From Volvox africanus (taxonomy: Eukaryota; Chlorophyta; Chlorophyceae; Chlamydomonadales; Volvocaceae), in contig BSDZ01000101.1 in assembly GCA_030268105.1 (NCBI GenBank), positions 930,001-994,000 on the forward strand: a stretch of 64,000 nucleotides of DNA, in the 5' to 3' direction. Position 1 is the first letter of the stretch, and each line of letters begins with the position of its first letter. The notes under the pieces are model-generated. The model did not search any database. It saw nothing but the letters and a program-made list of their open reading frames with translations, and had not been told where the DNA came from. Of this stretch, positions 24,201 through 36,900 are shown in pieces. The position numbers and the translations under genes were made by a program.

Positions 24201-27200
24201 AGAGTATTGTGCTTTTGGTAGACCGATTAAACAATAATAAAACCTCTGCCGTCAGTCAGTGTAGACAATATGTCCTAAATTTTATCTGTATGCCCCAAAC
24301 CATCAATAGAAATAGTACTCGTGATTTATGTATCTGGCGGAACACCCCAGTAGATCACCGGTAATCCCTCAACACTTTCAAACACCTTCCACCCCCTAAT
24401 CGCCGCCGGGCCTCTTGACGCCGTTCCTTGCCCACCTTGGAACCCTCAGGACGAGCGAGAGGGGTACCTGGTGGACTGCATCCTTTCGCTTGATCCCGCC
24501 TCCCTGCCGCAGCAAAAGGATAAGGACGCAGGTTCCGCAGGCCCTGCAACCGGGCCGCAGCCGGCACCTCCCGGATCACCCGGCTCCGTGGCGGAGGTTG
24601 TGCCGGTGACACTGTCTTGCCTGGCACAGCTGCACAGCCTGAGGATCAACTTACCGCCAGACCTGAGGCCGGAGGATCCACGAAGGAGCGTCATGGTGAA
24701 GGTCTGTAAGGGGGAAATGAGGTGGGAATGAGGTGGGGCCCGGCAGAAGACGTCCGCAACGCGGATCACGAACGAGCCGGCTCTGAAAGGAAACACGAGG
24801 CTGTGAGTGAAATGAGTACATTAAATCTTATGATGCGCTTGCTGATTAGGGATCTGGATCTGGAGCAGTACGAAGTGAATGCCATCGGGTAAGAGATGCG
24901 CAGGAAGAAGCCGTATAGGAGGTCAACTGGGTAGGAAGGAATTACTCCTCGGGGCATGAACGTCATGGAGTTGCAAAACACAGGCAAGACAGGCAAGCTG
25001 CATGTTCCTGAGTTCCACGTGAATGTGAGTCTCAATGAATGCATGGTTTTCCATCTGCGTCTCACCCTTCTCCATGCAGCTACACGCTACCCCGGTTTAT
25101 GTGTTCGCTATTTCCGATGTTATCTGGCTCTGCCCGGTGCTGCAGGTGGGGGACATGCTACGGCGCCACGGTGAGGCGGGCCTCCCCCGCCTAGACCCCA
25201 TTGAGGACATGAACATCCAGGATCCGCAGCTGTCGGAGGTGCGTGCGACACCGTGCGGACTGCCGAGTACCGTATGACACCAAATCCTATGCCTCACTTC
25301 GCTACAAAGAAAGCTTTCACTGGACATCCTTGGACTCCGAAACGCTATGCTGCTTGAAAGGCCTGGAATGTATTGTTCTGTGTCCTGATTCCCAGCCACC
25401 CCTAGATCCATATTTTCATAGTTCCATGCATCCATAGATTTATGGGGGAGGCCGCCAGATTTTCATCTTCCTGGCTATAGGGTGATTTTCACCGTTCAAA
25501 ATCCGTCCAGTCCGGACCTCGTTGTCAGTATGTATACTAATATGCCCACAGTTTTATATAATCATTTCCCGGGGTGGTTTTCGCTTGTGAGGTTTTCCTG
25601 CCTAAGATAAAGGAAACACGGTCACCTTACCCTTGCACGTGCTCAGATCATTGCACGCATTGAAGCCCTGGAGGCGCAGCTGCAACGGAACCAGGTGTTC
25701 AGGGCGGAGAAGGACGCCTCCAAGTTCGCGCCTTACCTACGCCGCGCCGCGTTGGCTGCCCGTGCGGAGGCCCTGCGTGGAGAAATGCGCACCAGCCAGC
25801 TGACCGCGTTTAAGGAGGAAGCGGCGTGCCGCATGGCCGTGCTGCGGCGGCTGGGTCACATCGATGATGATGGTGGGTTTCGGATCAGAACAACTAGAAG
25901 CCCAGAGATTAGAGGCGGAAAATGACGGTGAAGATATTAGTACCAAACCTTCTACCACATAAGTACCAAAACTAGTATTTATTATATACCAAAACTAGTA
26001 ATTAGTACCACATAAGTACCAAACTTTCTAAGTTATATGATCAAACCGCCGTACACATGCTCGGTCATGATTTTCATCACAATACACTAGGTGTAAATTA
26101 TTCAGATATAAGACAATGATTTGAACAAAAGATGCATTACTGAATGCCTGTCCTTGTTGTTTATTTAGTTGTTTCAGCTGAATCGATAAAGCTAAAAAAG
26201 TAATTATTTTTAACAGTTACAAATGCTTTTGTCCATATGGTTGCTGCTCTCATCAGTTATCTACTGTCAGTAATTTTTATTACTATATTTATAGTTGACT
26301 TTAATGTTTCTGAATTTAGGTTGATTGTAAGCGGCAATTTTCCAATGTAATATCTTTTGTTTCAAAAGATATTGCTATTGACGGGATTTTTGTTTACAGA
26401 ATTAATTTCCAGTGCTCTGACTAAATATTTTGAATATAAGGTTTTATATTTTCTACAATAAATAGAAGGAAAGGGCTTTAATCCTGACGATTACAACCAG
26501 AATAATTTTATATCAGATATTAAATATGTAATAAATGTAACTCATAAAATCATATTGCGTATACGGAGGCTTAGGGTTGCACGTCTCACAATCGGACGTC
26601 CATGTACCGGGTAGTAATGTGCAACGCTAATCCTTTCCTTGGGCGCGAACCGAGTGCTCGGTCGGCACGCCATGACCTATAGTGAATATGGCGTGGCGTG
26701 TATGGGTTTTATTTCCAAATCGATCCGGCTGGTGCTGAGAAGACGCCCAAATCCTGGTATTCTTACGCTGGCAAAGCACGTGATCGTGTCGTGGTCCTTG
26801 TAGTTATTCCCTTGGCACGTCTAACCTGAGCCCCATCGTGCAATCTTTCGGGCCGTCCCTGTCCAGGTGTTGTGACGCTTAAGGGCCGGGCCGCCTGTGA
26901 GATTGACACAGCCGATGAGCTGTTAGCTTCGGAGCTCCTGCTGAACGGCACTTTTTCCTCCCTGGACTCGGCGCAACTGGTGGCGATGGCATCATGCCTG
27001 ATTCCTGTGGAGAAATCGACAGAGGAAATCAAGCTGACAAAGCACATGGCAGGCCCCCTAGAGGAGCTCCAGGTCGGGCTGTGGGGTCGCCACGGACGGA
27101 AGAATTATAGCGCGGGTATTACGCTGGACGATGCAGCGACTGCACGGATTTGCGCAACTATTACATGTTTGCTGTTTGCGTGGGTCCCTTGCGCAGGCGG

Positions 27201-27600
27201 CTGCCCGTTACATCGCAGAGGTTAGCCGCGAGTGCAAGCTGGATGTGGATCCTGATGCATACGTTGAATCTTTCACGCCGGCACTTATGGATGTCATGTA
27301 CAATTGGAGCAAGGGCGCCTCGTTTGCCCAGGTCAGTTGCAAATTAATGTTCGGTCAACTGCTGTCCTATAAATTACATAAGCAATTCCTTTTTGCCTGC
27401 TTTACCCCTCGTAGGTTTGCGACATGACCGACATTTTTGAAGGGTCTTTAGTACGAGCAACGCGCCGGTTAGACGAGTTGCTAGGTCAGCTGGCGAATGC
27501 AGCAGCTGCGGTTGGTGATCATGAACTTTCGGAGAAGATATCTGGTGCCAACAATACCATTCGACGAGACATTATGTTTGCAGCATCATTGTACATTTGA
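15236..27600 (+). CDS. MTR4: Exosome RNA helicase MTR4 (Ski2-like DExH)
   Basis: MTR4 unwinds RNA and feeds it to the nuclear exosome. Exons: 15236-15473, 15803-15894, 16131-16192, 16678-16738, 17213-17352, 17850-17910, 18147-18209, 18586-18699, 19285-19349, 19505-19742, 20211-20306, 20870-20917, 21183-21288, 21459-21517, 21875-22000, 22538-22639, 22931-23083, 23792-24061, 24450-24701, 25146-25238, 25647-25872, 26867-27072, 27197-27331, 27415-27600; 1063 residues (yeast about 1073). Motifs: TSAGKT at 122-127, DEVH at 212-215, SAT at 243-245, [10 protein letters not shown] at 523-532. An arch/KOW region follows (about 558-813, with [11 protein letters not shown]), then the C-terminal DSHCT domain, ending like human MTR4 ([10 protein letters not shown]). 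It is MTR4 rather than SKI2 because of the arch and terminus. An Arg/Gly-rich block fills residues about 315-365. The start of the 48-bp exon at 20870 is the least certain border, and the intron 16739-17212 appears to be GC-AG. Confidence 0.97.
21520..21563. repeat. (TG)n microsatellite
   Basis: A GT-rich simple repeat in an MTR4 intron, starting two bases after the exon ending at 21517, followed by a short GA run. No coding role. Confidence 0.9.
25873..26866 (+). other. Long AT-rich MTR4 intron with repeats and hairpins
   Basis: This roughly 1-kb intron has much lower GC than the flanking exons from about 25925 to 26560. Its first part carries doubled words: TACCAAAACTAGTA near 25965 and 25986, and ACCACATAAGTACCAAA near 25955 and 26006. 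Its last part, 26567-26695, regains normal GC and folds into several hairpins. The sharp composition change suggests an insertion of mobile or organellar origin, but no open frame or known element is visible. Confidence 0.65.
26567..26695. other. Cluster of three inverted repeats in an MTR4 intron
   Basis: First stem: AGGCTTAGGGTTGCAC (26567-26582) against GTGCAACGCTAATCCT (26619-26634), 14 of 16 positions pairing. Second: a 6-bp palindromic stem, ACCGAG/CTCGGT, at about 26649-26662. Third: CACGCCAT (26666-26673) against ATGGCGTG (26688-26695), 8 of 8. It could be an intronic small RNA or the end of a transposable element. Confidence 0.6.
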
Positions 27601-27935
27601 AATGCCGCAATAAAAAAAGAAGAGGTATTACAATATGTCCGCAACAAGTCCGAAGTGATATAAGCTGGTTGGATGTAACATATGAGTCATTATATGGATA
27701 AATCCGTCAAATCCCTCTCCTACCCTGTCAAAATCTGTGATCAAGATAATCGCTATGCAAAAATGGCATGCTACTTCTACATAAAATCTAACTTTATAGC
27801 AGGTGGCTACTACTAATAGTGAAGGCTTGTGAAGATATCATTGAAGCGTATTTGCAAAACAGGCAGCGAGCGACAAGCCAAGAGTTTCATTTCCGCTATA
27901 TAATAAACATCCGTCAAGTCTATTTTAGCAGAAGT
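27601..27935. other. 335-bp intergenic region between convergent MTR4 and CYFIP
   Basis: Both genes end here. A plus-strand TGTAA at 27674-27678 could serve MTR4, and a minus-strand TGTAA (TTACA at 27628-27632) could serve CYFIP, so the two 3' untranslated regions would overlap. An AATAAA near 27610 is an alternative signal for MTR4. Confidence 0.6.
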
Positions 27936-30900
27936 TTACTCCATGTGACCCCAATCACCAAGGCTTGACGCTGCCCGTGAGCGGCTTTGCGCGGCCGTGC
28001 TGCCAGCGATTGTAAACAGGCCATACGCCCCAGCCCCGTCACCCCTGGGCGACTTCATAAGCACATGAGACGCCGCACGAATCTGCTGCAATGGCTGAGT
28101 CTGCTGTTGTGCCTGCTGCGCCGGCGGCGGCGGGGGTGCCTGCTGCTGTGCCGTTTGCTGGTGCGATTGCTGCTGCGTTTGCACTGGATGGGAAACTGGA
28201 CTCTCATTAACATGTCCCGATGTGCTCCTGCCGCCATTCGCCCCAGAGCTAGGAGCCCCTCCGCGGGGAGGGAGCGGGGGGCCATTCAGCGAGACACGGT
28301 GCAGACCAGCAGCTGCACCAGCTGCGGTTGCCGAGCCTGGTTGCTGTGAACCCGCGTTTGTGGGCGGGCGTGGAGGCGCGTTGCGTGGTGGCATCTGCGA
28401 TTGGAAATGTGGATGCCGCACTTATTTGTGACACTTAAACAAGACCTATCAGAAATCTTAGCAGAAATTTGGGCCTCAAAATCGGTACACAAATACCCAA
28501 ATTACTCAGCTTACCGTGTGATTCATGCCCACCCCGGGTTGGCTTGGCGGGCGGCCTTGGGATCCTGCTTGCCCCCGGGATCCAGGTCCACCCTGGCTAT
28601 TGCCGTTGCCCTGCTGCTGCCCTCCGGACTGATGGGCAGGTGCAACAGCTGCTGCTGCAGCCCGAGCGATCATGGACATAGCAGTCGCCGATGCCTGCTG
28701 TGCCAACAACGTCCAGGCTTCGCCACTGCAGGATACGAGGGCTGGGGTGTCCAGTGCACGTGTCGTTTGACTGGCAGATGAATCCGCCCATGGAGTGCGT
28801 TGACCTGAATCGTAAAAAAAAGATGGTTTAAAACTGTCCCTTCTAAATCGTAGCAGTAAGGCAAGGTTTTATACTGGAAACTACAAGCAAAGTTGATGCA
28901 AGCATACTCACCAGACGTCTTAGCAGCCATTCCAGCGCCCACAGTCATCTGCACTGCACGATCCCAGGCCATGCGCACCACTTCAGCGCGAACCGACCAC
29001 GCCTGCACGTAAGAAAATGTAGAAGCACCGGGAACGTCAAGATGCCTTTATTTATTTAAGGTTGGCGGCTCTGCAACTAATTGAGCTTTGCGCAACGCAC
29101 CTTTAGTTGGTCAAGGGTGGCCTTCTCAATCATTCCTCCTGAGTACGGCATTTGGCCAAATGCCGAATGAGCTGTGACAACTGAAAGTTCGTACTTCAAC
29201 TGCTCAAGAGCAACTGCCTGCTGTAGCTGAGTCATAGTATCCCCGTGTCTGCACGTGGTATGAGAAAAGTCAAAGAAATAATTTCTCCAGCCTTGGGTAG
29301 CGGGATACTACAACTTAGTGAACACAAGTTATGAATAAGAATACAATAATAATCTGCAGCCGGTTTTGCTATTTGCAGACGACTTACAGCACACTTCCCG
29401 GTGCAATGGGCGCGCCAGCAGCGAGCTGAACAAGCGCCGCAGCTGACACGTAAACGCCGTCTCCAACATTTGCGGTATGCACAGCCTGCTCTTCTGGAGT
29501 TAAACAAGACAGCTGCACCTGCACCACTGACCACAGCCGTGAAGCCAACAGCAACGGCTCTGACCGAGCTGATGTTTGACTCGGGTACAAGCATTCGTGA
29601 AGGGCACGCCACAGCCTGTAAAAGACACAATTCTGGATGGTAAATTTGTGTAAGGCCCAAGATATAGTGCAGTCAGATTTTGCACGAAGACTCACCCAGG
29701 CAATCCGAATGCCACAGGTAGTTGCCCTTGCAGCCTCTCTTGCACCAACGTTGCCGCCTGCACGGCGGACTGGGAGCTGGACATAAGGCCCGGCGGAAGA
29801 GGCTGACCGAGCAGCAGGCCCGCGAGACCCGCACCCCGAGGCGGGGGCGCAACTGCCTGCATTGGTGCCGGCTTCACCATGCCTGTGCCGGCGGGTACAG
29901 TAGCTGCGTCAGCGCTGGCCATCGCCTTCAGGGCTGCATGCGCCTGGTAATCCGCCTGCGGGAAGATTGAATGAAGTGATAAATCAGTTTGCATACACGA
30001 GTTGGCGAGGTGAGCTAGCTGTTGAATTTAGCAGACTTACTTGCATGGCCGAGGCAGCCAGGGGCAATAGGTGCGGCGCCCTTGCTATGCAGAGTTCTGC
30101 CAGGACACTGTCCGTGAGCGCCACAGCCGCCACAGTGTTGCCAAGAGCCTGCAAAACAACGATAATAAAATGGAATAATTTGAACATAAATGAATAAAAA
30201 GCCTTTTTGTTCCAAGCATGGCGCCAAAAAAGGTGTAGGAACGACATGTGTCACCTGCATTGCACGATGCGCAGAGACCAACAGCTCGCTGTGGCCACGA
30301 TCACGCAGCCAACGCTGCTGAAGCTGCAAGTAGCCAGAGGCGCCGCCCGACTCGCGCATACTGGGACCACGTGGACCTGCCAAGCTGGTGTCGTACATTT
30401 CGTGCACCCGGCGCAGTAAAGGCGCAGCATCCTGTCATTGCGAGCCAAAAAAGGCCGGAACGGAAGTGGTTGGCTCTCCGCGCACAGAACGAGGGTATTG
30501 AGCGATTGACTGCAAGGTGCTTAGGGTTTTGACTATGAGAGGGGAGAGCAGCCCTGCAACCAAACTTACCCCTAACAAATCAACTGCATGGCGGCGAAGT
30601 GCAGCTACCCAGCGACCGATGCCGGTAAGACCCAACAGGCCGTGAAGGGCTTGGACATGCGCACGGCCGAAGAAAGCGGCGCTGACGTCACTAGACCTGC
30701 CGCTCTGCCTGACGTCAACGGCAACACTGGCGAGTGCAATGTCCGCACCGTCAGGAAAGAGCACCGATGGCGCCTCCATTGAGGTGGCGTTGCTAACAAG
30801 GCTTTCCCAGATGATCTGCGCATAAATAAACAATGTTAATGGTTTAAATGAAACAGAGTATACGAACAAGGCAGGTATACAATCGTGCGGCCCAGAACAT

Positions 30901-33900
30901 CTAAGGGCATCACAGACCGGCCATCGCTTCATACTTCTACTGGCTGTTACAATCACGTCGACAGATTAGGGGACCATATCATCCTAAGATTGGAACGAAA
31001 TCGTCAGCTAAATACTTAACGTGTTCATTTTACTTATTCACTTCATTTATCCCTTGTTGTGTCCCACCTTCGTGTGCTTGGTTGGGCGGAACTTGACTGC
31101 CACCATATCGTAAGACCAGGTACTAAGTGTACGCAGCGCCGCCACGCTACAGGCATGCATCAGGATGATATCCTCTGAGGTAAGGGCGATTCCAGCGGCG
31201 TTGCTGCCACAGCCCTGGGTGACGGCGGCTGCGGTTGCCGCAGCAGACTCTGAGATGGCGGAGCAAGTTGGCGAGGACACCGCACGGGCAGCAAGGGCCG
31301 CCAGCCAGACATCCTTCCAGGGCCTGATACTCGGAAGCTCCTGGTGCAGGCGAGTGACAGCTGCGGAGTACACATCCAGCTGCACGGCACGGACGTGGGC
31401 GGAGGGATCAAAGGGATCAAAATGAAATGAAGCCTTGTGATTCAGGCCATGGATGGAAAGGATGGAATGGATTGAGGAGAGGCGAGTTGTTGTAACGCAG
31501 GACATAAACAAAACCATAAAACCGGATAACTCTGTACCTGCTGTTTCACCGCAACGAGTGAGGTCAGGTCAGACCCAAGCAGGAGATCCGCTGTCCTCGT
31601 TGCAGACTGGCGGATGAGGTCGTCAATGGCGCTGGTCAGATGCGCGAGCACTGTAACACCGGTGTCCACACTCATGTCCGGCCTGCGGCGGAAGCACAAG
31701 GTGCAAATTGACGAAAATGACGCTCCAAAAGGCTCATATGACAAGCAAGCTCTTATGTGCGTAAGAAAGAAGGGGCCAGGTTTCAAGCGAGGCCAGTACG
31801 TGACAGTCCCCTACCTTCCTCTGAATTTCAAGTTCAAGAGTTTCAAAAGCCCTTAATCATACTCTCATCCGTTCACTTATACGCATTGGCTTCTGCAAAA
31901 TCGGTGGCTTTCCCGAAGGTAGGCTGGGTTCAGCACCCGCGACCAGCACATCCGCATCCAGTTTATGTACCAGATTTGTGTACACACACCTGGTGTTAGC
32001 GAGCAACAGCAGCTCCTGCGCGACCATGTCCTCACGCAGAGGTCGGAACAGGCCCTCAAAGACAACGGTGCTGGTAGCAACGTCTGGGGCACCGGGTGGA
32101 ACCACCAGCCCCAGCTTGGACCGCATGGCTTGAGCCTTCATACGCAAGGAGAGCGGGAAGACATCCATTCATCCAGTAAATTAAGTTTATGGACTAGCTA
32201 TGATTCGATATGCTTTGTGTCTGCTGGCTCACTTTGTATGTGCCCCAGATTCTCCTCGCGGTCATCTGCATAAACGTGCCGAGGCACCACTTGGCCTGGC
32301 GGCGGTACATAAGCTGCAGACGAGCGGCCGTCAAGGGCTCCGGGTAGCCACTGAACGTAGCCTGGGCCTGTGTGAGCGTGAGAGGAGAAATCGCGCATTC
32401 GCACATAATAGTCATTATCGATTGGAAGCGTCCAGAATCCATCCCTCAAGACAATGATATCATCGCCTCTATAAAACCCCCTTGTGATCCAATTTTGTCT
32501 TTTCGTCATATAACACCTCCCGACGTTCGGAGTCACACCTCACACCTGTTGCATCTGCAGTGCCTCGACTGCGTCTTTGAAGAGCGTCAACATAGTCAGG
32601 CCGGATGAAAGCGGAAGCTCCGCCGGCTTGACAGCGATGCCGTCGGGGGCAGAGACAGCGAAAAGAACACCCTTGTTGGCCAACTCCCACGGGATGCTGC
32701 CACGCGCGTCGGCAGCCAGGCCATTGCCCATCGCAGTTCCATAAGAGCGCGAGGGGTCAAGGAGCAGAAGTGCAGACATGTCCGCAGCAGCGGCCAGGTT
32801 GCAACGGAACGCAAGAAGGGGCTCCAGGGAGGGCAGACCAATGGTCAGAAAGTTACGAAGCTCGGATGATAACGCCAGTAGCTGCATTGTTGAAGGACCT
32901 GCATCGTAAGGACAAACATATCAGCGGTTCGCACACCGATTGCCGAAAGGACTACAGAAACCCTTCACTACTAGACTTCATACATACCGTCCTTCGTGCC
33001 CTTCCCACGTTCGCGCCTCTGGCTTAACAGCCGGGCCAGCTCCTCCGCCATCAACTCAGCGGAGTTGCGCAATCGGGTGAATCCCTGGGCATCCAGCCCC
33101 AGACCTTGCGCTGTATCGCAGGTCCAGGCTTGGACATCCTGGTCCTGGTCCGCTGCGGCAGGTACAACTCCGCCGCCTGCAACAAGGACATGCACATGTT
33201 CATGAAGAAGGGCTGGACGGTATTGCTTCGACGACAGTAATGTGTTACAAGCACAGCAAGGACTGAGAAGTGAGCTCGCTAACCTCTCCTCCTACCTGAT
33301 CGGTTGCGAGCGTTGCCCTTGCCCTTGATTGAAGTAACGAGCTTCTTTAAGCTCGCTCGAGCACCCGTGGCAGCAAGGCCCTTGCGTGATGCCCTGTAGG
33401 GTCGATGTCCCACGTTGCAGGGAGGCGCACTGGTCCGCTCCACTCCAGCTGCCAACCCCGCACTAGCGAGGCAGACCTGTTGTCGAACGAGCCAACATAT
33501 AAACCTTTTACCAAGCAAGCGATTATAAATAGAAGACAAGCATAGCACCAGCAATACCATCACGAAATTTGGTCTGTCAACTGAAACCTGGACCCACCTG
33601 CATTTCGTTCGCGAAGATGCTTAAACGCTGACAGCTCTGCTCCTCGCGCGCCCGGACCGCAATCTCCATAAAGGCCGCCGCTCCCTTCACCGCGCCTCCA
33701 ACAACGCCACTGCCACCACCACCACCTGCGGACGGTCGCGGTTTGCCACCGGCGCGTCCACCGGCAGCATTTGGGTCAGCCGAGTCTCCGCTGGCCTGCT
33801 GTTCATTTTGGGCACCCAGCACTTGCCCGGCGGGCCCAACGCTGAGGACCGCCACTGCGCCGTCCCGTGCAGCTGCCTCCTCCATGACGCCTGGAAGAAA

Positions 33901-36900
33901 CTCGCCCGATACAGTAGCAGGGCTGTGAGCGGTCACGCCGATGCCAAATGCCCCATAATTAGCTCCCTGCATTCCCAGCAACGCACTTGACTCAATGTCT
34001 AAGCTTGCAATCTCTCGGGGATCCGCCAGGTAGGGAGCAGGTAGCGCGCCGAAGCCAGCCACTGTAGCAGGGAAGTCCGCACCGCCATAGTAGACCTCGA
34101 GCGCCGGATCGGAAGCAACCGCCGCAGCGATGACCGCGTCATCGTACTGGCTGGATGAGATTTGGCCGCCAGTAGCCGCCGGGGCCTTTTCAACATTCAC
34201 TGAAGAAGAGCGCTTGCTAAACAGCTTCTTGATACGTTTAAAAGGCGATGTGGCAGGCTTCTTAGTGCTCTGAGGCTGCGCTGCCACCGGAACATCAATG
34301 TTCATCTGTGCGCCTTCAAGGCTTGCATGAGTGTCAGTAAAGTCAGGCTGTGAAAGGTCAAGATGGCCGTGCGACACGCGAAGATCATCACCGTAGCCGC
34401 TTGGGGCATCATCAACAGGCCTCACAGACAAACGATTATTAGAGCCCTCATAACATGAGTGCTGTCGGGCGGCGGAATCTACCTGCGGAGTTGCCCCTAG
34501 ATCATCACAATAACTGATCCGCACGTCATTGAAGTCATTTGCCTGCTGGTCAAGCTGCGGCCTCTGCTTTTCAACCCTTGGCGTGATGGCATCCCCGCTA
34601 ATCGCACCCTCTGCGGTTGTGTGCCTGTTTGTCGCCCCGATGGCGACCTGTTCCGCACTAGCTAAAGCTGGCGGTGCCGAAGCACCCCCCTCACTCGCCA
34701 TCCAGATCGCCACCGTCGCCCGCTCCTGCTCAGCCACAGCTTCGCGAGCAGCGCTTGGATAGACATAAAGCGGGTTCGTGCTAAGAGCCGCAGGCGCAGT
34801 GACACGGGGACCTCCAGCAACGGGCGAGCGGCCCACCCCGGCATTGCTGCTCGCGCCGCCAGCACTGACAGTTGCGTTAACGGGGCTGACAGCATTGCCC
34901 GACAGCCAGGAAGCGGAAGGAATTGGCGGCTGCGGCCAGGGCAGGTCCGCACCAGGCCATGGCTGCTGGGATTGGGGTTTGGCTTCCTGAGCTTCCTCTG
35001 CAACCCTCTCGCCAAGCCCAGTGCGGGTACCATCAACAGGTTTGGCGTTACCAGAATTGCTGGCCTCGTCCTCGCTTTCCAATCCAGCCATCAAGCCCTC
35101 GCAGTCACTTACACTGCTGACAGTACACTCTACGCCGTCCTCGGTCCCGTCGGTGCCAGTCGTGGCATTCCTTGCTCCACTGCTGCCCGGCCACTGCTGC
35201 TCGCCGGCAGTGGAGGATGTGTTGCCGGCTGCCAGGATTGATGCAGCCTCTGCTGCAGACTGAGGAATTGCGCTTCTGCGGCTTTTTCGCTCACAACCAG
35301 AATTGATTGTCGCAGCGGAGGGAAGTCTTTCAGATGTCGGCGTCTGGCCCTCGGGAACAGGCTGCAGCGGTGCATTGAGGCACGTGACATTTGCGCCACC
35401 ATGGGGGTTGCCTCCTGCTGCGAACCATTCCCGCAGGCGGGCATAGGGGTCATTACGGCATTCCCCGGGGCGGCTAAGGGCCCAGTCCATTCCGTCAGCA
35501 GTGATGCTTGCAATCAAATTCACAGTGTCAGCGGAATCCTCTGTGGTGCGCTGGGATGGGCCGAAGTTCAGGATATCGGAATGTCTGGTGGCGCCGGATG
35601 GCGGAGGCAGACCCGTGTGCGCAGCCTCGGAGGCCATGACCTCCAGGGAGGAGACAGTTGAGCGGGTACGGCCATGGCGAAATGCCCTGGTCTTCCACAT
35701 GCGACCGATGCCTGTAGCAATGCTGGGCACAACTTCGGTGCCCGCGTCCCCTACTTCTGCTGCAGGTGCCGGTCCCGCGGAGGGTGGAACATTGACACTG
35801 CATGTCCCTGTTCCCCGAGCAGAGGAGGGTGCTGAGAGCGGTTGGGCTGCAGGGGAAGGCACAAGACGCGATGCACATGAACAAACGACGGCTACGTGAC
35901 TTTAGCGGACTCATATTGGCGCATCCAAACTGTCCGCTGTTTCAAACAAAGGATACCCCCGCTTCCGTGACGAAAAGCGACATTTCACAGACCAAAAAAG
36001 GATCTACCAACGTCCATCATACCGGGGGCACTGCTACGTTCCAGCAGAAGGGAGCACGTGTGTTTCCTCCCCGCCCCCAGAGATTCGTACATACCTTCTG
36101 ACGTACCTCCACCTGACACTCTGGCCAATGGAGGTAGTTGTGAAGATCTTGGTTGCGGGGTGGGCGATGCAGCTATCGTCACAGACGGGACGACTGGGAC
36201 CGGCTGAGGAAGGCCCAGAGCCCCGCTTGAGATGGGAACAACAACGGAGTTGAGCAGCTGGGCAAGGTGTGCGGCGCAGTGAATTCGAAGAAGGGGCTCC
36301 ATCCAAATCAGATTGTCAGAAAGAACACTGTGTAGTCCCTTGATGTACGACACCAACCGGACGACTTCCGGCATGTCAGTCGGTGTGAATGCACACCTGC
36401 AGAGCCAACGTTGTGAAAGGGCACCGAAACAAAATGGATGCTAACATGGGGCGTCACCAAACAGACGGACTTCTCGGCTGCTACAAGGTTAGCGATGTCC
36501 TTATCCTTTAGTTATCGAAATATCGGATGTGTGTAGTACCCCAAATCCCAGAGCTACATGCGGAAAATTGCGTACCTTGGCACGCTGATCTTGGGTTGGA
36601 CTTCCTCTGTGTTTTGATCCTCGGCAGCGGCAGCAGCAGCAGAATCCTCCTCCAGCCGCAGCCGGCGCTGCCAAGTCCGAAATGCGTCAAGCTGCAGAAC
36701 GGCCGCCTGCCAGTCCTTGAGCAGCTGAATCGCCCGGAAGGCAAGGGTGCCCACAGCGCGGCTCATTGCGGCCTGGGAGATACCCGAGCGGCCAGCCAGG
36801 ACCCCGTCGGGGGTAGAGGTGCGCATGTCGGTGGCACCCGAGCTGCCACCTCCGCTGCTGTTCCGCCCTTCTTCAGTGAGCCGTTGCTTATCTGACTCAT

